DNA of 64,000 nt from Haliclystus octoradiatus (GCA_916610825.1 OU744446.1:6536309-6600308); one strand, 5' to 3'. Positions 13,001 through 22,676 are shown, counted from the stretch's first letter. Numbers and translations: made by a program. Notes: a model not told the origin generated them from the letters alone.

Positions 13001-16000
13001 TGAAGAACTTTGAAAAAAAAAATATTTAAATTTGAAATACTTTTTTGAGATTTTTTGAAACTTTGGGGATTTTCTAGCCTGCGTCCAGACTAAATCGTTT
13101 CTGAAGAACAAAGCTTTACACTTTCCTTCAGAAACGTTTTAATCTGGACGCAGGCTAGGATTTTCAGGATTTTCAAGCTTTTTCAAGTTTTTGGTAGCTT
13201 TTGGTATCTTGAAAGCCAGCTTGCAGATAAGTGGGAATTCCAATTAAAGTGTACATGACACGAAAAAAATTTAAATACAGATTCAGGAATCTGAAGCTAA
13301 ATAATGAAGAATGGTGACGATGATTTCTTAGTTTGAACGCGAATAAGCGGAGATATTTAATGTTGAATCTACCGTATTTACTATCATTCACTGTTTCCCA
13401 AACTCGGAACTACAGTCGGAATGGCAAGAAGGCTTACTATAGAACAAAGGTGAAGTCAGAAATATATAAAATCGTATCTCCTTTCACACGAAATCAAAAG
13501 TTTCTAATGTCCAAGTCAGCTATGCCCACACCTCTAGGACGCCTTTCTGCTTGAAATAAATATAATTTATTAAGAAATACATGAAATACAAGGGATTTTA
13601 GTTGTTGGATTTACTTTTTTCTGTCAAAAATGTGTCAATCATCCTCCGCGGCCTGCGGTTTGGACATGTCCTTGTATCTCATGTGTTTCTCGGTTAAATG
13701 AACTCGTTCCAAGCAGAAAAAGTGTCCCAAAGGTGTAGGCATAGCTGACTTGGACGTTAACAATTTTAATTCTGCATGATTGGAGATACGATGTTTTAAG
13801 TTTTCGATTGTCCTTTTTCTTATAGTAAGCCCTCTTGTCATGCGTACTGTCGTTTCGAGTTTGGAAAAAGTGGCTGATCATAAATAGGGTAGATTCAACA
13901 TTAAATATCTCTGATTATAAGCGTTCAACCTAAGAAATCATTGTCACCACTCTTCATCATTTAGCTTCAGCTACTCGAATCTGTGATAAAATATTTTCGT
14001 GTCATGTGCACTTTAAACGTATTACACTTAAGTAACAAACATGTCATGTATGCAAACCTGTCATGTCTGTCATTATTGCTTATATCGAAGATGACAGACT
14101 ATTCTGACTACAGTATTCTGCAAACAAGCTTTAGCTAATCCAGGAATCGAAGGCATTGGTGAATGTGAAATTTTATTACGTTTATAGTGTAATCTGCCAA
14201 TAAATACTCCATATGAATAATGGCGATGCTATATTTTCATCGTTTAGAGATTTGGAGGAAGAAAATCTACAACTACGTTCACATAATGAGTCTTTAACAC
14301 GTGAGGTGGGTTTACTGCAAAATGATGTTGTTGATCTGCAGTCTGAAGTTGGTGAATTACAATCTCTTGTGGATGACTTAAGAACAAAGGTATAATAATG
14401 ATATGTATTGAATTAACTCTGGATGCATGCTGTATTATGTGAATATAAAGAGTTCCTACACACTTGTTGTGTCTTTATATCCATATTTACTACACAAGGA
14501 ATGTTGGGAGATACGAGTGAAGTGTTGAAAGTGTTGAAATTTAATGGTAAGCCTTGTAGTTTCCTATCCTTCTTTATCATTGAGCCTTCAACAAATATTT
14601 TGTAATAAATCTCGAAACGTGACTTTTTAAACAATGCTTATACCTTGGAATTTTGAGACACATGGACCAACCAATCTGTTTGCAGGATTATACTAGGTTA
14701 TGACGTCATATTTTATATTAATACTTCCAATGTGGATTTATGACACTGGGTTCCCCCTAAAGCTTTGCTGCCTTGTCGGCTGATACCTAGGAGGATTTCA
14801 CGTCCTGGCTGTAGCTGGAAATATCATTTGCCTGTCCCTATGACTTCACCATATACCCATCAATGCTGATCAATTTGGATGGAGACACATCTGACGTCTT
14901 GAATTGTTTTTAAAATGATTCTCCGTAAGCGTTTCAGAATAAAAGGTCAATGGCAACCATGGCAACCAGGGTCCGATCAAATATTTTTCCATCCGGGATT
15001 CCAATTTTTGCTTCCAAAATTTTTCGGGTTTTCAATACATGTAAATACATCATGTCAATATTTTCGCAGCTTTTTTATTTATTATTGTTATTATGTCATT
15101 TAAAATATTACCAAAAACTGCACTTTTCACTTACCTCCCAAAGGAAAGCACTATTGATTTTTCTTTTGATTATAAAAAATTGATTACAACTATTTCTTCC
15201 TGTTTCTTCTGAATTTTCGCTAGCTGACGTGGTATTTATGACTTTCATTATGAAGTACATTACGAACTAAATATAATCTAACTAAGCACTCTGATCCAAT
15301 TAAGGGTTCAACTATTTTGAAATGTATGTTTCTTTCGTTCACCTTTTATGATGTTTTTGAAATAGACAGTAATTAAAGGTTTCTGTAAAAAACATTTCAA
15401 TGAGAAAAATAGCGACTAAAATTACAATTTAATTTGTTCTGGCGTTTCGACATTTTTACTTACATCTACGTCTACCTTACACCTCGTAAAATATTTCTTT
15501 TTACCTTATTAACGACGTGAGTTGTCGAAACGTCGCATTAAATTAAATTGTCATTTTTGTCGCTATCTCTTGTAATGAAATGTTTCGCATGAATAGCTGA
15601 TAATAGAGAACTTTACTCTTCACATTTAACATGATAAAAGTGTTAAAGTCATCGAAACGTTGTTTTTATTGATAAAAAAACAGTTGTTGTTACACGAACA
15701 ATTATACATAATCTATTTTTTTTCTGAATAATACATTTGGATGATGAATAGTGATGATGATGTAAGTACTCTATTCTTATTGGTCAACTATCAACTCTTT
15801 TGATTTAGCTAAACCAATCAGAATTAACACATCGTCAAGTTGAAACTGAAGCACAAGAGTTATTACTGCGAATGAGTGTAAGTTTTAACAACCAAAATCT
15901 CTCAAAAAATTTATCATGCATTCTATTATATTTAGTTCAATATTTACAATTGTAACCCTAAAAAAAATGTTCAAAAATGTCTAGCTTGTAACAATATTAT

Positions 16001-18471
16001 ATATTATCAGTCATAAGTTTAATAATATTCTTACGGACATCAATTCATTTTAATAATCATTTAAAATGTTTTTCCCGGACAATAAGACACATATGTTTTT
16101 GCATGGCCTTTCGTTTTGTTTGTCCCAAAACAGTAAATTTCAAGGTGATTGTATTTCACTATTAGATTTCATTGTGGAGTACACCACACACCTTTTTTAA
16201 TAAAAAATATTCAGAATCCGGCAGTATTGAAACTTTCTCAAAGTTTCGTTAAATTTCAATATTCAAGCTTGAAAAACAACTTATTATTCAAATTTGAAGT
16301 ATCTAATAACTATAGAAAATTTCATTAAAATGATCCCTCCCACATATATCACACCAGAGCTGTACGGGGTCAGAATTTTCAGACTCCTAATCGGAAAACG
16401 TCCTTATAGAATACGCCTCTGACTCCAACTCAGGCTCATGAATATTTCAGACAAAGTCCTGTAAGAAGTCCGAAAACAGATGAATTTATCAACCCAAAAT
16501 TAATCAAACATTAAATTAATTAACATCAACGGAAATGTGTAGCTAATCGTTGTAGAAGTATTTGTAGAAATATCCAGGCAATTTTCAAAATTGCAATGCT
16601 CATTAAGAAATTACCAGAATTGCATTCTAGACTCCTGCTCCTGGCTGGAAAAACTACACTCCAGTCCAGCTGTTGAAATGCAGATACTCCTGCCGTAGTC
16701 AGAGTTTGATTCCGGCTCCTGTACACCTCTGTGCCACATATATCACATTAAAGCAAGGATATACATGATCTTGATATTCAAGAAAACAGAAACACAATAA
16801 CAAAAACTTGTACTTGATTTTAGGACACCAGTTCATTTTAATAATCATTGAAAGTTATTTTCACGGACAATATGACATGTTTTTTTTGCATGACCTTCCA
16901 TTTTGTTGTTCCAAAACAATAAATTTCAAGATGATTATATTTCACTGTGAAGAACTCCACACACGTTTTTTATAAAAATAATTTAGAATCCGCCAGTATT
17001 GAAACTTAGAAACAGAAACACAATTGCAAAAACTGAAACAATACTTGATTTTCTCAGGGATTTTTTTAAGCCTACAAATCCGAGCATTGGACTTCCTAGC
17101 AATGTTGTATGTTGAGTACTACTTTCTTATTAAAATATAAACTTGTAGTACATTTCCAATCAGACCATATGCTTCTCAAGCTTTGCAAATTGCATTAAAA
17201 GAAATTTGTTCTGGGATATACAGTAATTCATATGAGGGTTCTGTTTATAGTTACGAGGTTGGCTCTGTAAACGAGGTGTCAAAGGTGGACCGCTTGGTCG
17301 ACGCTGGAAAAGACGTTGGTTTTCAGTAGATGAAGTTGGTCGTTTGTATTATTACAAAAGAAGTAATAACTCAATGCCAAGTGGGTAAGTGATATAATAT
17401 TTGATGAAAACCATCTAGATACTATAAATGACCTGACGCTTTTAGCGATTTTGACTGGTTTCTCAGGAAATTTATAATTAAGGCTGAACGGGCTCACGGC
17501 AGATGTGTCCCGGATCCAACGGGATCTAGATCCTTGCTCTATTTAACCGGATCAACCGGATCGTGAGAAGGATCCAAAATTAATTCTTAGATTCACACAA
17601 AACAGTACTGAAAGAATAGAAAATCATTAAGTTTCATAACAATAGATACAATCATTCACGTGAATGAATAAATTTTTAACAAACAATATGAGATAGTTGG
17701 GATGAAGCTTTATTTATTTCGAACAATTTTTGTTCCGAATTTATTCTTGTCTTCCAGAATCTAGGATCCCGTGATCTCCATTTTGTCCTCCCTGTCTTTA
17801 AGAAATTGTTACCAAGCTGAATATACAAACATACCTGTTCAATCGGTCACCTCTTAACAGTGACCTCTTCGTTATCAGTTAACATTTACTTACATATCAT
17901 TTACTGTAGATTTATTGAATTAGAACGGATCCTAGCAACTGAAGATGTCCCACCAAGTCGTCAAGACAAGAATAATGCATCATTCGATGTTGTTGTCGAA
18001 GGTCGTTGCTATGAGTTGATGGCTCATGACGAGGAAGAGAAAGAACGGTAAATGTTGTTTCTGCTAGTTACTAACCATTGTGGCCTGACAAGTTAGTGGT
18101 TAGAGCGTTGGATCTCAACCCGCGGGTTCTTGGGTTCAATCCCTGGATAGAACACTATTTTAATTTTGCAGTAGAAGGGGCATCCGACCATTGAACGCAG
18201 GTAGTCACACTCTGGTCACACGAAATACTTTATCCAGAGGAAAAAGCTGCTAGCTAACCTGGTTTGTGGGGAAATGATAAATCCAAAAATAATAATCCCT
18301 TTACCTCTAACATTAGAATACTGTATCGTCACAGCTATAGAAAAGCCTAGAAGAAAAATGATGGTATTTATTCTCATTTCGTTTAGATGGATCAATGCAT
18401 TAGATTATTTGAAATCATGGCGAATGCATGTCTCTTCTCTTGATGTAATTTACAAAGAAAGAAAAGAATAA
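6924..18471 (+). CDS. Coiled-coil protein with C-terminal PH domain (nine-exon gene model)
   Basis: Nine exons: 6924-7073, 7503-7636, 9025-9188, 12737-12825, 14248-14389, 15809-15877, 17251-17384, 17910-18047 and 18387-18471 (TAA stop). All introns are GT..AG and all eight junctions keep frame, three of them completing a split Leu, Glu or Arg codon. The roughly 367 residues visible read: an acidic Ser/Asp-rich N-terminal part, a basic Lys/Ser-rich linker, a leucine-rich coiled coil (exons at 14248 and 15809), then a PH domain over the last three exons (Gly-Trp-Leu start, basic RRWKRRWF strand, Tyr-Tyr-Tyr strand, closing helix with invariant-type Trp in RWINALDYL). PH domains bind phosphoinositides or proteins, so a membrane-associated scaffold is inferred. 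PHLDB proteins share the coiled-coil then PH order; the PH strand pattern also recalls TBC1D2. With the exons at 205 and 991 the architecture would be NT-C2, coiled coil, PH, which I do not recognise as a named family. Confidence 0.8.
7503..7636 (+). CDS. Exon: polar linker
   Basis: Acceptor CTCTCTAG, donor GTAAAC after one base of a split Glu codon (G|AA). Contains IMKELNISEKQFTHARL and a following Asp/Asn-rich stretch; predicted flexible to weakly helical. Confidence 0.75.
7716..8860. mobile_element. Foldback element related to the 6.6 kb palindrome
   Basis: GAGACGAGATCTTTCACGAG at about 7760 is mirrored by CTCGTGAAAGATCTCGTCTC near 8681-8700, and TTGGCGCACAG by ATTTGGCGCAC near 8728. The right end (about 8740-8850: ACGTAAGGAGAAAAC, CTCCTGAAGTGACTCGAGTG) matches the interior of the palindrome at 6538-6715, so the two share terminal sequence. 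It overlaps no exon. Confidence 0.6.
9025..9188 (+). CDS. Exon: basic Ser/Lys-rich linker
   Basis: Acceptor TTTCCCTAG, donor GTATTA after AAG (phase 0). The translation has a run of Lys/Ser/Pro (SSSKPKVAKTKSKKP), typical of an unstructured basic segment. Confidence 0.75.
9208..9398 (-). mobile_element. MITE with TACAGTCAAACCTG-type ends (copy 1)
   Basis: The left end TATACAGTCAAACCTGGTAT mirrors the right end TACAGGTCTCACTGTATA. The interior repeats CACCTGTCTATAGTGGTCA in both halves. A reverse-orientation relative lies at 12484-12667. The TA-flanked ends suggest a Tc1/mariner or pogo-type origin (inference). Confidence 0.7.
10214..10335 (-). mobile_element. SINE copy with internal deletion
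   Basis: Minus-strand tRNA-like head (rc of 10300-10335: GGATTAGCTCAGATGGCAGA, an A box) is joined directly to the SINE tail (rc of CTCCTCTATTTCTAGATGAG, then ACCGTC, ending in an A run). The B box and body seen in the 26380 copy are missing. Flanked by TGAGTAA on both sides, a likely target duplication. Confidence 0.7.
10400..10681. mobile_element. hAT-like MITE with 8-bp target duplication
   Basis: Terminal inverted repeats of about 31 bases begin CAGAGCCATCTATTTACAAG and end with its mirror. They are flanked by an exact 8-bp direct repeat GTCCTAAC at 10392-10399 and 10682-10689. Eight-bp duplications and CAG-starting ends are the hAT superfamily signature. The 282-bp interior has no transposase. 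Confidence 0.85.
10682..11599. other. Intron sequence, nothing recognised
   Basis: Inside the intron 9189-12736. Short open frames here lack coding character; no repeat structure noticed. Confidence 0.3.
11600..11906. mobile_element. Palindrome-ended MITE
   Basis: Left end GAGCATCCATAAAATAAAGT and right end ACTTTATGGATGTCTC are imperfect inverted repeats. Just inside each end lie C-rich stretches (CCCCCTCCCC) and TACGTAC/GTACATAC. About 305 bases, non-coding. Confidence 0.6.
12484..12667 (+). mobile_element. MITE with TACAGTGAAACCTG-type ends (copy 2)
   Basis: Reverse-orientation relative of the element at 9208-9398: starts TATACAGTGAAACCTGTATA, ends AACAGGTTTGACTGTATA, with two internal copies of CAATAGACAGGTG or CTATAGACAGGTG. 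It lies about 70 bases upstream of the exon at 12737. Confidence 0.7.
12737..12825 (+). CDS. Exon: linker before coiled coil
   Basis: Acceptor CTTCTAG, donor GTAATA. It enters in phase 0 and leaves after AG of an Arg codon completed by the A opening the next exon. The translation starts EELPSSRTTF and turns acidic and helical. Confidence 0.75.
13070..13160. mobile_element. Small hairpin MITE (CTAGCCTGCGTCCAGACTAA family, copy 1)
   Basis: CTAGCCTGCGTCCAGACTAA is mirrored by TTAATCTGGACGCAGGCTAG, with CGTTTCTGAAG/CTTCAGAAACG completing the stem and a loop of about 20 bases. A second member is at 22795-22868. Confidence 0.7.
13236..14030. mobile_element. Large foldback element with arms of about 320 bp
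   Basis: The left arm (about 13236-13556) and right arm (about 13705-14030) are diverged reverse complements along their length. Examples: GTGTACATGACACG mirrors CGTGTCATGTGCAC; AATGTTGAATCTACC mirrors GGTAGATTCAACATT; TCAGCTATGCCCACACCT mirrors AGGTGTAGGCATAGCTGA. The central loop is about 150 bases. Confidence 0.75.
14248..14389 (+). CDS. Exon: coiled coil
   Basis: Acceptor CGTTTAG, donor GTATAA. Forty-seven residues of clear heptad pattern with Leu/Val at a and d positions (LEEENLQLRSHNESL, then repeated VVDLQSEVGELQSLV), ending phase 0. Confidence 0.8.
14455..14720. repeat. Dispersed repeat (copy 2 of the 3585 family)
   Basis: CATATTTACTACACAAGGAA followed by GAAGTGTTGAAAG matches the reverse complement of part of the 3585-3757 head. 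The later block (GGACCAACCAATC...TTGCAGGATTAT) matches 4055-4095. Confidence 0.5.
15410..15580. mobile_element. Palindromic MITE (GCGACAAAA / CGAAACG family, copy 1)
   Basis: Ends ATAGCGACTAAAATTACAAT and ATTGTCATTTTTGTCGCTAT are mirrored; inside are GCGTTTCGAC and GTCGAAACGTCGC, then AAATATTTCTTTTTACCTTA. Same end motifs as the element at 18656-18955. Confidence 0.65.
15809..15877 (+). CDS. Exon: end of coiled coil
   Basis: Twenty-three codons, acceptor GATTTAG and donor GTAAGT, phase 0 both sides. Gln/Glu/Leu-rich helix (LNQSELTHRQVETEAQELLL) that continues the heptads directly into the PH domain. Confidence 0.75.
16040..17010 (+). repeat. Pair of diverged direct repeats of about 185 bp
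   Basis: 16040-16230 and 16830-17010 share a colinear sequence (TTCATTTTAATAATCATT, GGACAATA, TTTTGCATG, TAAATTTCAAG, AGAATCCGCCAGTATTGAAA type) with scattered mismatches. They look like two copies of one unit separated by about 600 bases of intron. Confidence 0.6.
17251..17384 (+). CDS. Exon: PH domain, strands 1 to 3
   Basis: Acceptor TTTATAG, donor GTAAGT. Encodes the start of the PH fold: LRGWLCKRG, then the basic GRRWKRRWFSVDE strand that normally contacts phosphoinositides, then LYYYKR. Ends phase 2 (GG|A, Gly). Confidence 0.85.
17910..18047 (+). CDS. Exon: PH domain, middle strands
   Basis: Acceptor TTACTGTAG, donor GTAAAT. Encodes FIELERILATEDV, a polar loop, and the FDVVVEGRCYELMAHDEEEK strands leading to the closing helix. 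Ends phase 2 (CG|A, Arg). Confidence 0.85.
18070..18250 (+). mobile_element. Second tRNA-derived SINE family
   Basis: A tRNA-like head with A box (GTTAGTGGTTAGAGCGTTGG) and B box (GGGTTCAATCCC), about 50 bases apart, is followed by an unrelated body. The cloverleaf is not intact, so it is a SINE rather than a working tRNA gene. It lies in the last intron of the PH gene. Its head differs from the GGATTAGCTCAG SINEs. Confidence 0.6.
18387..18471 (+). CDS. Terminal exon: PH domain C-terminal helix and stop
   Basis: Acceptor TTCGTTTAG; the first base completes an Arg codon. The helix WINALDYLKSW carries the conserved PH tryptophan. TAA at 18469-18471. AATAAA-like sequences (18628-18660) are possible poly(A) signals. 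Confidence 0.85.
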
Positions 18472-18655
18472 GATTTTGAGAAAATGAAGATGAGTTTTAA
18501 TAGTTCAAGACTATTTTGTAATGTTCTCCTCCTTTGACTCTGTTAGAGGTATGAAATGATCGAAGTTCTTATGTTAGTGCAAACATTTTCGGCAAAACGT
18601 ATCCAGAATATGAATTCGTTTTGCTGTAAAATAAAATAACTCAATCTAGTGGGAA

Positions 18656-18955
18656 TAAAAGATAGCGACAAAAAATCACGATTAAATTTGCAACGACGTT
18701 TCGACTGCTGTTGTCATTATCACGGTTAAAAGAAATATTTTATGAAATTATAAGATATATATAGGTAAAATGTGCTAAAATATAAATTTAACATTGCATA
18801 GAATATAGAATGTTAAATTTATATCTTAGAATATTTCACCTGTATGTATTTATCTTATAATTTCATAAAATATTTCTTTTAACCTTGATAATGACAACAA
18901 GAAAAAACGCCGAAACGTCAGAACAAAGTTAATCGTGATTTTTGTGATCTTTCAT
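18656..18955. mobile_element. Palindromic MITE (GCGACAAAA / CGAAACG family, copy 2)
   Basis: About 300 bases with long arms: AAAAATCACGATTAA mirrors TTAATCGTGATTTTT; TTTTATGAAATTATAAGATA mirrors TATCTTATAATTTCATAAAA; AAATTTAACATT mirrors AATGTTAAATTT at the centre. Almost the whole element can fold on itself. Confidence 0.75.
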
Positions 18956-19473
18956 ACTAAAATGTTTTTCGAAGAAACTTTAACTAGTGAGAATAGCTGA
19001 ACTAAATATATATTATTAAGAAGGGTACGACTACAGTTGCAATTATTCTATAACCTGATGTTTTTGTCAATATATGATATATGATATATATATATATAAA
19101 GTATGTAATTATTAATCAAATTAGATTATTGCAACTTTTTAATATATCATCTAAATTTTAGAAAATATTGTAATTAATTTTCCTTAAGAAATAATGTAAC
19201 ATAATTGTTTTTATTTAGAAAATATAATGGCAGGTTCCATTTCTAGTTTCTATGTAGATAGTCATATAGTAATTTAATCAATGTAAATATCATCAAGTTA
19301 ATTTGTGAAACAAAGGATAGAATTTAATCAAAATAGAATTTTGTTGATTTTTGATTAAAGTTCATATGATTAGAAATTACTATTTTGTTATTTGTTAATT
19401 TTATATTTAGTTTCTTATGTGAGTAACAATTTTGCGAATGTATCATTATTCATTCCTAGTACATTGCTAACTA

Positions 19474-19786
19474 CCCCGGGGGGGGGTAACTCCAGCTCTT
19501 TAGGGACGGGGAGGTGCCACTTTGGAAAAAGGTAAAGTACCCAAAAAGTTCCAAAAATTCTGTTGATGCTACCCAAAAAGTTCTAGCAGGTTGATTGATT
19601 TTAAGTAAAAACACAAAAATGATGCAAATTTTTTCAAAGATTCTTGAAAAAGTCAAAAATAGGATACCCAAAAGCTCCAAAATTTGAAATCTCATACCCA
19701 AAAAGTTTTTGCTCAGCTGGAATATGGACCCCAAAAAAGTGGCTTGTCCCCGTATAGCCGGCCTAGTGGAGTTATCCCCCCCCCGG
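19474..19786. mobile_element. CCCCGGGG-ended MITE with 8-bp target duplication
   Basis: Ends CCCCGGGGGGGGGTAACTCC and GGAGTTATCCCCCCCCGG are inverted repeats. The flanks carry the same 8 bases GCTAACTA (19466-19473 and 19787-19794). The interior repeats ACCCAAAAAGTTC several times. The 8-bp duplication suggests hAT-type mobilisation. A decayed relative is at 23400-23660. Confidence 0.75.
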
Positions 19787-20716
19787 GCTAACTACTGAAG
19801 TCAATCCACAATGTTTCGTTGACTATATACTAACTATGATCAAATGTGAATTTTGAAGTGACACATTCAACTATATAAAATGCAAATTAATTAATACAGT
19901 TTCAACTCGTTCATTTGCTTGTCTTGTTGTTTAAATATATATACTTTCGCGGTGTTTCTTTTGATTGGTCATAGGCGGTTTCATGCAATTCAATTTATGT
20001 TTCATTTCTTGTATGAAATTTTGCATTTCCAAGTTATTTTATAAGTTTACAATCTCACCTAGTTAAACCCAGTCTGTGCACGCCGCAGAATTGTGCTTCG
20101 GATCGGGCCACCGTTGCGAATAGTTTTTGAATGGAAACGCGATCTGATCCAAATTTACAAATATATAGGCAATTTTATCCGAGAATTTATGTCCAACTTA
20201 TATATCCTGCTAAATTTGTAATTGGAATTAATCCAGAAACTTGTCAAAAAACATAACTGTCGACAAAAAATATATAGTGCAACCTCTCTAAAAACCAGAT
20301 GAAATAAATGAGTCCGATCCGAATACTAGACAAATGAATCCAACAATTTCGGATCCGATTCGGGTTAGGATTGGGGCTGGATTCACACAAGTTAACTACA
20401 CAGCCTCGATGCAATGGGCCACATGCCATAATTCTAAGAACCCATATTGATTTTCAGCGTTATTCATTACTGCAACCTGTGAACTCGTGAACTGGTACTA
20501 AACACAAGAGATCAAATATTCGAAGTAGCTTATTATTCTATCCACGTGCTTGATGCGATTGAATAAAGATGCGGTTTTTAAATTAGCTTTATTTTTTACG
20601 AGATTTCATGATAGCAATGTCATGATCTGTTCTATTGAAAATTATATTTTCTGATTAATTTATTGAGATAATCATCAATCAAAAGAGTTATATATCGATG
20701 CTGGCGTTTTAAAACC
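19787..20716. other. Intergenic region upstream of the Rab gene
   Basis: Between the PH gene and the Rab start. A GATCCGA-rich stretch (20095-20370) recurs loosely in both orientations. No exon recognised. It must hold the Rab promoter, but I see no definite core element. Confidence 0.3.
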
Positions 20717-20959
20717 ATGACTTGGAATTCAAAAAATAATGCCGCTGATTCTAGCTTAAAATTTACGTATCATTCATCGTTGAATCCAGAATATGATTAT
20801 TTATTCAAGTTATTAATTGTAGGCGACAGTGGAGTTGGTAAAAGTGCCTTACTATTACGATTTTGTGATAACACATTTAGCGAAAGTTTTATTAGTACAA
20901 TCGGTGTTGATTTCAAAATCAAAACAGTAACTGTTGATAGCAAAGCTGTTAAATTGCAG
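20717..20959 (+). CDS. Diverged Rab1-like small GTPase, exon 1
   Basis: The gene encodes a 228-residue Rab-family GTPase, a membrane-traffic switch, in two exons (this and 22233-22676). Start ATG at 20717 in an ACCATGA context. This exon gives a 20-residue N-terminal extension, then [20 protein letters not shown], nearly the Rab1 N-terminus. P-loop GDSGVGKS is at residues 36-43 and the switch I threonine at 61 in [10 protein letters not shown]. The exon ends after KLQ with a GTAAGT donor, just before the WDxAGQ motif. Rab1 and Rab35 are the closest families by eye. Divergent points are Ala after the P-loop Ser and the long N-terminus. Confidence 0.9.
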
Positions 20960-22232
20960 GTAAGTATAAAATTGATATATTACATATAATTGCAAAACAA
21001 ATCTGTATAACTTGCTGCGCAGTTCCTAAATAGGACCGACGTATATATAGGCGGGCTCCGTCGTGAAGACTTCCCGAAGAAGTTTCGTGCTTCATGAGAA
21101 ATGAGAGCGAGAAAAAGAAATAATCGTGACCGACTTTCACAGCGGATCCATGCAGAAACCGTTCGAATTGAACTCGGTTTGAACCTGTGTAGCCGCAATT
21201 ACAATCCATAGTAACAAGATAATCCGTATTGATAATAAAACTGAGCAATCAAAACAATTGTATTGACGTTCCGATAGGGCTTGAGTTTCTTCAGAGTATA
21301 AATGTAAAAGAAATATCCATTTGTGCTGTGATTTATCATATAGTTTTACCAATCTTTGTATAGTTTTCTAATTCAAACCCACATGTATTAGTATCATCAC
21401 CATCATCATACACTTCATTTAGTGGAATGACTTGTAATATGCTCTTGAAAGCTGATCTTACTCAAGGCCCTCTTTCGATTATCTATCCCAATGCCCTAAT
21501 CGATTAACTATGACCTATGTGAATCGTTCGGGGAATCATTATTTTTGCATTATACTGTATTCTGAAAATGACATCAGCAGAGTCGAAACGTTGCATGATT
21601 AACTAGCTTGCTATATATGAGCATGGAGATATTATTTTGTAAAGTAAAAAGGCTTTAAGAAAGTGTTAACAGCCAGCTATGAGAGGTAGGTAAATTTGCA
21701 CTACATATAGGTGGCCTGTATTTATTCGATGGAAAGACTACGACAAACATACCTAGAGTAATATAATATGACGTGGTATATAATTCAACTAAACAACATG
21801 GGAATGTGTACTAAAGTTAAAAAAAGGAATATAGTAAATATATTACATAGATGACATGCTAAAGTACAAAAATTGTATCGAGCAATTCTTTTTCGATTGC
21901 TCTTTTGAATACAATTATGCTCTTCGATTCCTTTGTGTGACCACTACAGACAGGTGGAAGCTTTATAGTGGTAACCGCTATAACAAGTTTCACTGTATAA
22001 TTATGTGTATTTAGAGTGAATATTAATAATACGGCAGACATCTGGAAAATTGAAACTCAAAAAGTGGCAATAAAAATACCTAATAAATTGATACACCATT
22101 CAATGCCTCTCTCTCCTTCTCTCACACAATGTCATTTTATTTTTATTTGTTACTGATGCATAAATACATGTTTGTGTATTTAATTGATGTAATCATGGCC
22201 GTATAGATTGTTCGATTGATTTCTGTTTTTAG
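20960..22232 (+). other. Intron of the Rab gene
   Basis: GTAAGT donor and TTTTTAG acceptor. About 21660-22000 contains a broken copy of the TACAGT..CCTG MITE (AGCTATGAGAGGTAGGTAAA, ACAGACAGGTGG, TATAACAAGTTTCACTGTAT). The rest shows nothing recognisable. Confidence 0.6.
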
Positions 22233-22676
22233 ATTTGGGACAGTGCTGGACAAGAAAGATTTCGCAGTTTAACAACAACGTATTACCGTGGTGCACATGG
22301 CATAATTGTTGTCTATGATGTTAATTCAAGAAGCAGTTTTGAAAATGTTACTAATTGGCTTACAGAAATCGATCAAAACGCATCTGAAAACGTATTGACA
22401 TTTTTAGTAGGTAGTAAATGTGATCGATTATCTAAAAGAGAGGTTGATGAAACCAGTGCGAGACTATTTTCTGAACGCCTCGGTATGGAATTTATGGAAA
22501 CGAGTGCTAAAGATAACACCAATGTTGATTTAGTGTTCATGAAATTATCAGCTAAACTAAAAGAAAAACTTGGTACACCCTTGAATGAAGTAGTTAATGG
22601 ATTTCCAAATGGTTTACCACCAGCGAGTGATGTTATTGGAGATACTGAACATTCAAAGTGTTGTTCATGGTTCTGA
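22233..22676 (+). CDS. Diverged Rab1-like small GTPase, exon 2
   Basis: Acceptor TTTTTAG, phase 0, 148 codons to TGA at 22674. Encodes WDSAGQERF (residues 83-91, catalytic Gln 88; most Rabs have Thr where this has Ser), YYRGAHGIIVVYDV as in Rab1, then SKCD at 142-145 in place of the guanine-specificity motif NKxD, and ETSAK at 170-174. The C-terminus ends in CCSWF, a CCXXX-type double-cysteine prenylation site (Cys 224-225) found in some Rabs. The reading frame is intact and codon use looks normal, so it is probably expressed. The NKxD change may alter nucleotide affinity. Confidence 0.9.
   Translation: MWDSAGQERFRSLTTTYYRGAHGIIVVYDVNSRSSFENVTNWLTEIDQNASENVLTFLVGSKCDRLSKREVDETSARLFSERLGMEFMETSAKDNTNVDLVFMKLSAKLKEKLGTPLNEVVNGFPNGLPPASDVIGDTEHSKCCSWF

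Noticed and set aside
18075..18160. A second tRNA gene
   Set aside because: Head resembles a tRNA, but the cloverleaf is incomplete and an unrelated SINE-like body follows.
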